Shown piece after piece: positions 45,318 to 53,877 of a stretch of 64,000 nucleotides of DNA. How positions within the stretch are numbered: position 1 is the stretch's first letter; each line of letters opens with the position of its first letter. Position numbers and translations under genes: made by a program. The notes beneath the pieces are model-generated. The model saw only the letters and a program-made list of their open reading frames with translations, ran no database searches and was not told the origin of the DNA. This DNA is from Roseovarius sp. A-2 (GTDB taxonomy: Bacteria > Pseudomonadota > Alphaproteobacteria > Rhodobacterales > Rhodobacteraceae): the NCBI RefSeq assembly GCF_002072155.1, contig NZ_BDIY01000013.1, forward strand, positions 1 to 64,000, in the 5' to 3' direction.

Positions 45318-46190
45318 CATAAGCTACGATTTTCAGTCTGCTGATCTTCGACGAGAAGGAGATCAGAGATGTCGAAACGCAAGCAGCACGCGCCCGAGTT
45401 CAAGGCGAAGGTCGCGCTGGAGGCCCTGAAGGGCGAGACCGAGCAGAACCTCGGCCTGATGCGGCGGCTCGACGAACAGTTCCTGGAAACGCCGTTCTTC
45501 GGTGTTCGGCAGATGACCTGGCACCTGCGCAACGACGGTCATCTGGTGAACGAGAAGCGCATCCGCCGGTTGATGCGCGTGATGAGGCTGATGCCGATCT
45601 ACCAGAAGCCCAACACCAGCAGGCCGGCGAAAGGACACAAGACCTATCCCTACCTGCTGAGAGGTCTGAGGGTGGATCGTCCCAACCAGGTCTGGTGCTC
45701 GGACATCACCTACCTGCCGATGCGGCGCGGATTCCTGTATCTCGTCGCCATCATGGACTGGCATACCCGCAAGGTCCTGGCCTGGCGGATCTCGAACACG
45801 CTGGAGGCCGACGTCTGCGTCGAGGCGCTGAACGAGGCCATCCACAAGTTCGGCCCGCCCGAGATCATGAACACCGACCAAGGAGCTCAGTTCACGTCCT
45901 TTGCCTGGACCGACCGGTTGCGCCGGTCCGGCGTGCGTATCTCCATGGATGGGAAAGGCCGGTTTCTCGACAACATCTTCATAGAGCGGCTGTGGCGGAG
46001 CCTGAAATACGAGTGCGTCTACCTGCATGCTTGGGAAACCGGCTCGGAGGCAAAGGCAGGCATCCGAAAATCGATGACCTTCTACAATCCACGTCGCCGC
46101 CACTCAGCACTGGTTGGAAAAGCCCCGTCGCTTTCGAACGGAAGGTGGCTTAAACGAGCACTTGGGGCGGCACAAAAGCGGGACACGTCC
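45289..46190 (+). mobile_element. IS3-family element, internally deleted and mosaic
   Basis: The element appears to start at TGAGCTACCCCC (about 45289), inside the 3' end of the BCCT gene. Its transposase frame begins at 45369 with OrfA residues MSKRKQHAPEFKAKVALEAL and passes in frame into OrfB at TEQNLGLMRRLDEQFLETPF. The C-terminal part of OrfA and the start of OrfB are therefore missing. The OrfB DDE motifs (WCSDITYLP, NTDQGAQFTS, NIFIERLWRSLKYE) are present. The final segment resembles a different IS3 subgroup. The right boundary is approximate, and no matching right terminal repeat was found. Confidence 0.7.
45369..46153 (+). pseudogene. IS3 transposase OrfA-OrfB in-frame deletion fusion
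   Basis: The junction KGETEQN suggests deletion between short GGCGAGAC-like repeats in orfA and orfB. Near 46108 the natural ending (GWKSPVAFERKVA, stop at 46153) lies in the +1 frame relative to the main frame, so a frameshift alters the C-terminus. The main frame reads on to 46247. The loss of the OrfA DNA-binding tail makes activity unlikely. Confidence 0.75.
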
Positions 46191-46522
46191 ACGCCAACTT
46201 GTTCGCGCGGGACTTGCAACATTTCAAAAGTGATACGCATTTCTTGAACATCTACCGCACGATCACGAACTTCGACATCCAATAGCCCCGTATAAACCGC
46301 TCCCAATGAACCAAGCACGCCACCTAAGAAGCCCAGCGAAGGTGCAAGCCAAGGCGGGTTAGCCCTGTATGGAGACTTTGAGTGTTCTGCGTCAAATTGG
46401 CTTTTCGCCAAATCACTTGCCGCTTTAGAAGTCTCGATATCTGCGGTGACCTTTTCCCGTTCAAGGTCATGCTGGGCACGTAAAAGTTCGAGGCGAGCAC
46501 GTTCAATATCATTTGATTCCAT
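46082..46522 (-). pseudogene. Truncated coiled-coil membrane protein interrupted by the IS element
   Basis: The frame starts at 46522 with MESNDIERARLELLRAQHDL, a charged coiled coil of about 50 residues, followed by one transmembrane segment (PPWLAPSLGFLGGVLGSLGA). From about 46200 onward it reads antisense into the IS element, so the native C-terminus is lost. I do not recognise the family. It points to an IS-mediated rearrangement joining this gene end to the DMSP cluster. Confidence 0.6.
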
Positions 46523-46879
46523 ACGTCACCTTAAGCATTCCTTGGAGTGGAGCTATCAGTAGTTTTGTAATGAGGCGGCGTTTTGGCCGAAACGCATACG
46601 TTTCTGACACTGGCGAAAACGACCGTGTTTGGCGCTTAGGCATGATTATGGATATGCCCGCGTGGACTTTTAACTGCGCATGATTTCAAGGAAAGCGGCT
46701 CGACAGGTGTGGTGTGCCAACTCCTTGTTGGGCTGAATGCAAGAGAGTTCGTGATCTCACAACCTACGGCACTCTTCAAAAAGGCGAGGCAAGTGGCAGA
46801 CTTGAAAACATCTGCGCAAAGCGCAAAACTCCTCATAATACTAATTTGCTTTGGAAATATCGGATTTGGAGTTTTGGAA
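46523..46879. other. Intergenic stretch before the lipoprotein gene
   Basis: About 360 bases. The frame of the lipoprotein gene is open from 46709, but no ribosome-binding site or signal peptide supports that earlier start. Nothing else was recognised. Confidence 0.4.
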
Positions 46880-47842
46880 ATGAAAATGATTAGACCACGT
46901 TTAGTTCCCATTGCGCTCATGTTGGCGGTTTCGGCGTGCATTCCCTTGTCTTCAGAAACAGCGGCGTCTGACGAATCGCCGCAAGCCGTCAGTTTTCAAC
47001 AATGTGGTTTGCCGCAGAGTCTGGAACACATGACCCGTCGTGATGGCACACGAACTGTCGTCCATGACGGGGCTGGAACGATCGGTTTCATCTCAAATTA
47101 TGCAGTGAATACAGATGGCGCGCCAAACTCTTATCATCCTGATGATCTGGGGGGATCCGGCGGGTTGGCGATAAACACGATTTGTAATGGTGCAAATGCC
47201 TTTTCTGCATCAGGTCAGCGGTACAATTACAGCCAGTGCCAGCCATTGATCGACACTTTCAGACAGGCAAGGTCAGAAGGTTGGAATAAACCCGGTGGCG
47301 CCCGCATGGATTTCTATGGTGTCGCTACCAAGGACAAAACCGACGCGGTGCCTTGCATAAATGAGTCTGGAACATATGCAGGGTACATGGTGTCTACGAC
47401 TTCGCTTGCGGCGGACCCGTCTTTGGGCGTTTGCAATCAAGAACGTTATCTGAATGCGCTTGAGGTAAATTTTATCATTCGGCCCGGCTCCAAGTTGAAT
47501 GGCGTTGGGATGAACTTGCGGGACATTGCAGCTGTGGTAAATACCGAGACAAATGATATCCATTTCGCAATCGTCGGAGACACGGGACCTGCAACCGGCT
47601 TGGGTGAAGGCTCTGTTGCGCTGCTCAAATCCTTGGGGCAGAGGGACGATTTTCCGCGTACGCGTCGTGAAACGTATCGGTACGGACAAAACGACGTAGC
47701 AACATATATTTTTCCGGCGGCGGATTTGGCAGGGAATGTCACGCAAGACCGCATTGACGCTGCGGGGAAAGCTGCAATGGAGGCGTTTGGCGGGAAAGAC
47801 CGCATTCTTTCATGCAACCAAGAATTGCTCGGCACGCAATAG
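46880..47842 (+). CDS. Lipoprotein resembling GH75-type chitosanase
   Basis: A 320-residue protein with a lipoprotein signal (PRLVPIALMLAVSACIPL), giving a predicted acylated cysteine after the VSA motif. The mature part has IGFISNYAVNTDGAPNSYHP and FAIVGDTGPATGLGEGSVAL, segments that resemble the glycoside hydrolase 75 chitosanase core. The aspartate in the first segment could be a catalytic residue of that family. I infer a surface or periplasmic polysaccharide hydrolase. Assignment to GH75 is from memory of the motif pattern and is moderate at best. It starts at ATG 46880, with 46886 possible. Confidence 0.5.
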   Translation: MKMIRPRLVPIALMLAVSACIPLSSETAASDESPQAVSFQQCGLPQSLEHMTRRDGTRTVVHDGAGTIGFISNYAVNTDGAPNSYHPDDLGGSGGLAINTICNGANAFSASGQRYNYSQCQPLIDTFRQARSEGWNKPGGARMDFYGVATKDKTDAVPCINESGTYAGYMVSTTSLAADPSLGVCNQERYLNALEVNFIIRPGSKLNGVGMNLRDIAAVVNTETNDIHFAIVGDTGPATGLGEGSVALLKSLGQRDDFPRTRRETYRYGQNDVATYIFPAADLAGNVTQDRIDAAGKAAMEAFGGKDRILSCNQELLGTQ

Positions 47843-48921
47843 GTTTGGTACCGGCTACGAGGCGTGGGTGATGAAGCGCCTTATGGCTGCATCAGATCCC
47901 TGTTGAAACATTATGATTTGCGGGTAATCAAACGACCGCTTCGTCCCGCAAATGGCTCATTGGTTACGTCGAGGTTACCGATGCAGATCGTGGCTCAAAA
48001 CTAGAGTTTGTGAGCCAGGGCAGAACCGACCGTTTGTTGGACGGCTTCACCGAAGCCGACATTGGAGCAGGCGCGGCAAAAGCTCACTTTGTCCCGGCAG
48101 TTTACCAGTTCGCGGAGGATGCAGCGAAGGTCGGCTTGCGCAGTTTCGATCCAAGGCCATTGAGTCCGCTTCGGTCGCGACAAAGCCATTTTGAGAGAAA
48201 GGGAAAAGATCAAAAAACAGACCATCCGACAACGCCGCTTGCAACACCAGAAACAAGCCGCATAATCAATCACACAAACGAGCCAGAGCCTCTAATGCTC
48301 AAGCCGCTCTGATGTTCCATTTTATATGACGACGGACAGACCAGGGCTCCACCCTGAATGCCAAACTCCCGCATCAGCCGTTCGACGGTGCAGCGGGCCA
48401 CGCAAAAGCCCTCCCATCGCATTGCTGCAGAACACCTATACTGGGTGCGCTTTGGCGCGCGGCTCGACGCGCTGCGGGCCTTGCTCCGAACTGAAGGGAT
48501 CAACCTATGGCGTCCTTTGTCGCGGACACGCCGCAACGCCGGTTCGGTGAGGCGTAGATCGCAGCCCAACGCAAGGTCATGGCCCGCCCGGTAATCCGTG
48601 ACCGGGACAAGTTTTTCTGGGTTGGGATCAGACTGTTCGGCAGGCTTTGCTTGCAGGCTCCTGATGCCGCATGCTGAACACATTCGGCGAATGACCGGAT
48701 CGACGGGCCGCTCTGCGACGGAGCGTGTCCAGTTCGAACTGGCAGGTCAGGGCCGATCCTCGCAACCAAGTGCGCGAGACGCTCGTAATTCGCAGAGTTC
48801 TTAGCATGTTCGTAGCATGCTGGCCTCGTTTGGTTAAAAGTCGATATCGTAACTTTGCAGCGTGACAAATCCAGAAAAAGGGACCGCTTCTCGCGGCCCC
48901 AATCTCAGGTCAAGTCACAGA
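47843..48921. other. Decayed stretch with an IS3 scrap
   Basis: About 1.1 kb without an intact gene. On the minus strand near 48330-48430, VARCTVERLMREFGIQGGAL is the N-terminal part of an IS3-type OrfB, out of frame on both sides. Short frames around 47950-48310 did not match any family I know. The right end contains the terminator of the SoxC/cytochrome operon. Confidence 0.55.
48874..48900 (-). terminator. Intrinsic terminator of the SoxC/cytochrome operon
   Basis: On the minus strand GGGGCCGC-GAGAA-GCGGTCCC (one mismatch) is followed by TTTTT. It lies 22 bases after the cytochrome stop codon. Confidence 0.8.
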
Positions 48922-49614
48922 TTACTTTGTGGCTCCGACATCCGGCCTTGGATCTGACACGAAGCCATCAGCGTTTGGCATCTTGACTTTGGCCAGAGTA
49001 TCCGCATCAAGCGTGGTATCGGGATCATCGCTGATGATATCCGCCCGCCCGAGAACATAGGCGCTGACGGCATAGACCTCATCGGCCGAGAGCGAGCCCG
49101 GCGCATTCATCGGCATCGCGCGATGCACGTAGTCGAAGAGCGTGCTGGCATAGGGCCAGTAGCTCTCGACCGTCTTGACCGGCTTTGCATCGGTCAGCGT
49201 TCCGCGCCCACCGATCAGTTTCGGCGCACCGATGTCCTTGTTGCCCTCGAGGTCTGCCCCGTGACAGGCCGCGCAGGTTTGGGAATAGACCTCCTCACCC
49301 TCAGCGTAGGTGCCCTGTCCGGGCGGCAATCCACGCCCGTCCGGCATCGCGTCTATGTCGATGCGGGCAATCTGCTCGTCCGTTGCGGGCTGTCCAACCC
49401 CGAATTCAAGATTGTCCGGGTTGATGTCCCCCACGCTTTGGGCGCTGGAGGCGGGTGGCTGCATCGGCGCGCGCTCATCGTATTCGCCGATCCTTTCAGG
49501 AAGTTCGGCGACCGTGCGAGGAGGCTCGCTCTCGCTCGAGTTTTCTTGCGCGATACCCGGGCCCGTGGCCGCCATCGCGAGGGTGCATAGCAGTGAAAGT
49601 TTACGCGTGAACAT
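48922..49614 (-). CDS. Monoheme cytochrome c, partner of the SoxC-like protein
   Basis: A 230-residue exported protein with a Sec signal (SLLCTLAMAATGPGIAQ). One heme site is seen, CAACH, with the axial methionine likely in HRAMPMNAPG. Between the signal and the heme domain lies an acidic, Pro-rich linker. It overlaps the SoxC-like gene by 14 bases and should accept electrons from its molybdenum centre. Classical SoxD is about 380 residues with two heme domains, so this is a shorter variant, closer in size to sulfite dehydrogenase cytochromes. Confidence 0.85.
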   Translation of the reverse strand: MFTRKLSLLCTLAMAATGPGIAQENSSESEPPRTVAELPERIGEYDERAPMQPPASSAQSVGDINPDNLEFGVGQPATDEQIARIDIDAMPDGRGLPPGQGTYAEGEEVYSQTCAACHGADLEGNKDIGAPKLIGGRGTLTDAKPVKTVESYWPYASTLFDYVHRAMPMNAPGSLSADEVYAVSAYVLGRADIISDDPDTTLDADTLAKVKMPNADGFVSDPRPDVGATK

Positions 49615-50986
49615 TGGTCACCTCCCCGTCTTGTGCGATATGCCAGCTTTGGATGGCGTTCAGGTGATAGACCGAGTTCAGGCCCCGCACGTCGACCAGT
49701 TCCGGCAGGGTCGGCTGCACATATCCGGTTTCATCGACCGTGCGGCTTTGCAGCACCGCTTCCTCGCCCGTCCAGGTCCAGGGAATTCGGAATCTGGTGT
49801 GGCATTTCGGCAGAACTGGCCCGTCCAGAGCCGCCTCCCGCCATGTCGCGCCACCATCGGTCGAGACCTCGACCTTGGTCACCTTGCCACGCCCGGACCA
49901 GGCAAGCCCGGTGATTTCATAGAACCCCGGTCGCGGCAGCTTCATTGCACCGGACGGGAAGGTGATCACCGATTTCGCCTCCATCTCCAGCGAGAACTGT
50001 CGCGCCATTCCATCGGGCATCAGGTCGGTATATTTTGAGGTTTCCTCGCGGGTCATGAACGGCTTGTCGCTGACCTCGAGCCGACGCAGCCATTTGATAT
50101 GGGTATTGCCCTCATAACCCGGAAGCAGGAGCCGCAACGGGTAGCCCTGTTCGGCGCGCAGCGCCTCGCCGTTCTGGGCATAGGCGACGATGGCGTCATC
50201 CATCGCCTTGTCGATCGGAACCGAACGGGTCAAAACGGCCGCATCGGCACCTTCAGCCAGAATCCAGGCCGCGCCATCCGACAGACCGACCATCTCCAGC
50301 AATGTTGACAGGCGCACGCCGGTCCATTCCGACGTCGAGGTCAGGCCGTGCGTGCCCTGAACCGTCTTCAGCGTCGGCTCGTCCCATTCGGTCAGACCGT
50401 TGCCGGAGCACTCGATGAAACAGATACGGCTGACGGCGGGCAAGCGCTTGATGTCGTCCATAGTGAACCGCATCGGCTCGTCGACCATCCCGTGCAGGAT
50501 CAACTCATGCGTTTTTGGGTCAATCGCAGGGATACCCGCGTGATGCCGCTCGAAATGCAGGCCCGAGGGCGTGATAACACCGTGGCCGGAGGCCAGCGGC
50601 GTCATTGACCAACTGGAGTCGAGACTGGCTGTGGGATAACGCCAGCGCACCTCATTCTCGAACTGTGAGCGGGAGCCGTATCCACCGTCATCGAGGATCG
50701 TGCGTCCTTGTTCCTTGGTAGGGTCTGGTTGCACCCGGTGCTCGAACGCTCCCGGGGGTGCATCGGCGGTGGCCTGACCGGCCGTGAAGGCGGCCCCGCC
50801 CAGGGCAATGCCACCCGCCAACATATTCCGACGCGTCAGGCCGTTGAACATGCCCTCCTTGCACTCACAGTCCTCCTTATCAGGTGCCCCGGCGAGCATC
50901 TGGCGTTCGATCTCGACCAGGCTTTCTGCCATGTGACGTTCCGTGGGCCCGTATCGTGACGCGGAAAACCTTTTATTCCTTGGCAT
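49601..50986 (-). CDS. soxC: SoxC-like molybdopterin sulfane/sulfite dehydrogenase
   Basis: A 461-residue sulfite-oxidase-family enzyme with a Tat motif (GLTRRNMLAGGIALGG) preceded by a cytoplasmic stretch of about 45 residues. The molybdenum-ligating cysteine is in RICFIECSGNG. The C-terminal dimerisation domain follows from about residue 330. In the Sox pathway SoxC oxidises protein-bound sulfane sulfur in the periplasm. Without soxXYZAB nearby, a sulfite or organosulfur substrate is equally possible. GGAGGA precedes the ATG at 50986. The operon is divergent from the IclR gene. Confidence 0.85.
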   Translation of the reverse strand: MPRNKRFSASRYGPTERHMAESLVEIERQMLAGAPDKEDCECKEGMFNGLTRRNMLAGGIALGGAAFTAGQATADAPPGAFEHRVQPDPTKEQGRTILDDGGYGSRSQFENEVRWRYPTASLDSSWSMTPLASGHGVITPSGLHFERHHAGIPAIDPKTHELILHGMVDEPMRFTMDDIKRLPAVSRICFIECSGNGLTEWDEPTLKTVQGTHGLTSTSEWTGVRLSTLLEMVGLSDGAAWILAEGADAAVLTRSVPIDKAMDDAIVAYAQNGEALRAEQGYPLRLLLPGYEGNTHIKWLRRLEVSDKPFMTREETSKYTDLMPDGMARQFSLEMEAKSVITFPSGAMKLPRPGFYEITGLAWSGRGKVTKVEVSTDGGATWREAALDGPVLPKCHTRFRIPWTWTGEEAVLQSRTVDETGYVQPTLPELVDVRGLNSVYHLNAIQSWHIAQDGEVTNVHA

Positions 50987-51043
50987 TGCATCCTCCTCCG
51001 TTAATTTCATATTTCACCAAGCAAACTCATCCATTCAGTGTAT

Positions 51044-51085
51044 AATTCCCACTGAGTGATAATGTTGCCCCATAAAGTGGGAATT
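51044..51085. promoter_or_regulatory. Inverted repeat between soxC-like operon and IclR gene
   Basis: AATTCCCACT (51044-51053) and AGTGGGAATT (51076-51085) form a 10-bp inverted repeat with a 22-base spacer in the divergent promoter. The right arm ends 5 bases before the IclR ATG. It is a candidate IclR operator. Confidence 0.6.
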
Positions 51086-51090
51086 TGTAA

Positions 51091-51816
51091 ATGGATAATC
51101 GCAATCTTGCTGTTCTCGAGGAGATCGCACGTCTTGGTGAGGAGGCCACGGCGCGGCGCATCGCAGACGAGGTGACCTTGCCACAAGCCACGGTTTACCG
51201 GCGGATCACCGACCTTGAGAACCTGGGCCTGGTCGAGCGCGCGGGAAGACGTTATCGCATTGGGTCAAGGCTTTATCGATTACTCGCGGCGGGCACCTCG
51301 ACAAGCGAATTGGTGAGCGCGGTATCGCCTGTTCTGTCGGGCATGGCCGAGGCCACAGGCGAGGCAACATTTGCGGCGCGGCTCGTAGAGAAAGGAATAG
51401 ATCTTTTTCAGACCTGCGTTCCGGTCAATGCTAAGGCGGCGGTCGTCGTTCCGAGCAAAGGCCTCCGCCCCGCGAGTATATGTTCCGCTGCAAAGGCAAT
51501 ACTTGCGCATGTTCCCGGCACCTTGCAGAAGGAGATCATCGCCGCGGCCGAGCCTTTGTTCCCTGATCTGCCGGCGAAGAAAGCCGCTATGCTGGAAGGA
51601 GAGCTTGATCAAATCCGCGATTGCGGTATCGCCTATTGTATCGGTGAAGAAGACCCTGATCTTGCGAGTGTTGCCGTTTCCACGCAATTGAACGGTGCCT
51701 TTGGCCAGATGTGTGTTGGAGTCGTGGGGCCGCGCGGTCGCATCATGCGGAAGCTCGAAACTGATCTTGAAAAGACCCTCAAGCTTCATGGTGCCAAAGT
51801 CGATCTCGATGGATAA
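51091..51816 (+). CDS. IclR family regulator
   Basis: A 241-residue regulator with an N-terminal winged helix (ARRIADEVTLPQATVYRRITDLENLGLVERAG) and a C-terminal IclR ligand domain. It is divergent from the soxC-like operon and likely controls it through the inverted repeat. The linking of an IclR regulator to a SoxC/cytochrome pair hints at an organic inducer, perhaps an organosulfonate or a product of DMSP/DMS metabolism (inference). Confidence 0.88.
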   Translation: MDNRNLAVLEEIARLGEEATARRIADEVTLPQATVYRRITDLENLGLVERAGRRYRIGSRLYRLLAAGTSTSELVSAVSPVLSGMAEATGEATFAARLVEKGIDLFQTCVPVNAKAAVVVPSKGLRPASICSAAKAILAHVPGTLQKEIIAAAEPLFPDLPAKKAAMLEGELDQIRDCGIAYCIGEEDPDLASVAVSTQLNGAFGQMCVGVVGPRGRIMRKLETDLEKTLKLHGAKVDLDG

Positions 51817-52064
51817 GTTCGTCCGCGTTTCAGCGATTCACGACATCCCAGTTTTACATGGCGGTGAGTGTTCATTTCGAATGGCACGGCGCAGTATTCA
51901 AGAATTCGGGCAAATGGCAGGTCTGGGCCGTCCATAAAGACAACAGACGTTTCGATCTCGATGGCCGATCGCCAGAAGGAATACCATCAGAGGCATCAAC
52001 CTCGAAAGAATGATCGGTGCGAAAGACCACTGAGCAGGTCATTTCGCACCGTAGATTGCGAGGG

Positions 52065-52615
52065 CTATAGCTTGCCTTCCTCGATTGTGCGAATTACTTC
52101 CGCAAGGGTCTCGACCGCATCCCGAAGCGGGTTCGGCAAACCTTTCATTTCCTTCGCGAGCTTTGCGTAGCTGTGCAGGGCCGGACTGACCGCCTGTTTC
52201 GAAGACGGGTTCTTATGCGAAAGCAATGCATCGATGACTTGGGGGGAATTCCAAATAACGTCAAAATTGTCGCTCCTGTACGCCGAAGATCATGACGATG
52301 CCAATCGCCTACGCTCGAAATCTCCTGAAGCTGCAATTTCGAACGATTCCAGTTTCCGAGTTGACCAAACTCTTGGTTAGGAAACAGTAGATCGTCATTT
52401 TTTCGGCGATCGAAGCCGGGAAGCGCCTTTAGCAAATCAATAGCAGCATCCGACAGCGGATGTGTCACCTGATGACCGCCCTTGACTCGCTTGGTCCAGG
52501 TTTTCTCTTCGAAGTTCACATCCCGCAATCGGGCGGCTTCAACTTCCTCCCTTCTCGCCAAGGCGTGCTGGATAGCGGCGAGGTGCCTGGGGAAAACTCT
52601 GGTATCCACCGCCCG
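52065..52615 (-). pseudogene. Tyrosine recombinase (integrase) remnant with frameshift
   Basis: The minus strand encodes REEVEAARLRDVNFEEKTWT, then LSDAAIDLLKALPG and WHRHDLRRTGATILTLFGIP with the catalytic HxxR box. At the G-run near 52240 the frame shifts; the other frame continues with IDALLSHKNPSSKQAV and ends EEGKL at 52065. The N-terminal domain is absent. A dead integrase beside IS scraps suggests a lost genomic island. Confidence 0.75.
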
Positions 52616-52635
52616 ATAACTGTGCCGATGAGTAT

Positions 52636-52890
52636 TTGCATCCATATCTGAACGAGCTGGAGCGCTCCAAGGTGATCGACCGGCTGGACCAGCTGGGTGC
52701 TCCCGCAATTGTAGAACTTCTGAGCACGATCGCAGCCAATGAGGATTCGCTGAAACGTCTGCAAGATGAGGTTACGCGCACCGAAGCTGTTGCGCCCCAT
52801 GTCGATAAAAACCGCGAGCGCCTGACCCAGGTAAACGGCGAGATTCAGCAATATGATCAGGGGATCGGCGCTCTAAAGCGTGAAATGGCG
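52636..52890 (+). pseudogene. Unrecognised coiled-coil gene fragment
   Basis: The open frame YLNELERSKVIDRLDQLGAP through GEIQQYDQGIGALKRE is a helical, charged segment without start or end context. It is cut off on the right by an IS3 piece. I cannot name the parent gene. Confidence 0.35.
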
Positions 52891-53016
52891 TCTTTACCAG
52901 CGGTAGAAAGTCGTGCGGGGAATGCCCAGCATGTCGAGGGTCATCTTGGTGGGCAGGTGTGATCCTTCAACAGTGCGGATGATCTCCAGCTTCTCGGATG
53001 CAGGGTAGCTCATTCC
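52890..53016 (-). pseudogene. IS3-family OrfB fragment (5' end)
   Basis: Reverse-strand reading from about 53016 gives [20 protein letters not shown] and then LDMLGIPRTTFYRW, the opening of an IS3-type OrfB transposase. It ends after about 40 codons. Confidence 0.65.
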
Positions 53017-53054
53017 TCGACCTCCCCAGCCCCTGTCATGCTTTTTTTGAGCAG

Positions 53055-53313
53055 ACCCGATGTCTGTCCCTCGACGGGCGTGCTTTCAACATTGCCTGTG
53101 GTCAGATCGACATCGGCAATGCATTGACCGACATGTCGCGCGGCCAGACTGCGGGCGTGCCACAAGCGGACGGATCAACCCAGGTCGAAGCAGTGATGGA
53201 CGCAAGCCATGTGGCATCATCGGTCTTTAACATGGCGATTTTACCGCTCGAAGCTAACGTGCAATTCATAACCGTGATGGCAAGGGATATGCCGTATATC
53301 GGGCGCGGCTGAC
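53055..53313 (+). pseudogene. Short-chain dehydrogenase C-terminal fragment
   Basis: The frame [20 protein letters not shown] through [19 protein letters not shown], ending at 53313, matches the C-terminal third of SDR-family oxidoreductases. The Rossmann fold and the YxxxK catalytic site are missing. Confidence 0.65.
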
Positions 53314-53399
53314 AGCTCGGTTATTTCTTGGCGACAGTTTGCTTGGAAATGGTGCGGGTCAGAAGCTGACCCGCTTCCCGAATTTTTGCATTTCCGCTT

Positions 53400-53543
53400 T
53401 TTCGTAATCAGATGAGCAGCAACACAGCCGATCTTGGGTGCAATGGCCGCTATCGCGCCCGCCTGCGTTTCATAAGAGCCTTGATGCTCAAACACCATTC
53501 GGACCGCCCGCGCGCGGACCTCGGGCGAGTAGCGATTTGCCAT
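53400..53543 (-). pseudogene. IS3-family OrfA fragment
   Basis: From 53543 the minus strand reads MANRYSPEVRARAVRMVFEH and YETQAGAIAAIAPKIGC, the start of an IS3-type OrfA with its helix-turn-helix, then loses similarity. It probably belonged to the same element as the OrfB piece at 52890-53016, with the SDR fragment now lying between them. Confidence 0.65.
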
Positions 53544-53589
53544 TTTCGCCTTTCGTCATAACCATCATTCTTACCTAAGTTGATGGTCT

Positions 53590-53760
53590 CCGACAAACCC
53601 GGGGCGGTTCATATCTACAATCACCTGCCATGATCGCAGCCTATCTCGCAGATGGACCGGCTTGTGCGCAGGTCATCTTCGAGACGGGCAGAATGGCCCC
53701 CATGCTTTATTACGGGCTGGTCAAGCAGGGCGTCCCGGTCCAGTGCGTTGAGAGGACTAT
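53590..53760 (+). pseudogene. IS110-family transposase fragment
   Basis: The stretch VIFETGRMAPMLYYGLVKQG matches the DEDD-type transposase N-terminal domain of IS110. It is cut after about 50 codons. Confidence 0.6.
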
Positions 53761-53877
53761 CCCACCGCTACCGTGGTCCAATTTTGCACCGGCGTTCTCA
53801 CATTTTGTGCAGCCGTGCAAAAATCCGCAACGAGAAGTACTATGACCAGGTCAGTGGCTGTTTTGCCCAAGGTATTT

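Noticed and set aside
51868-52170. 100-codon plus-strand frame after the IclR gene
   Set aside because: Low-complexity composition, no ribosome-binding site, and antisense to the integrase remnant.
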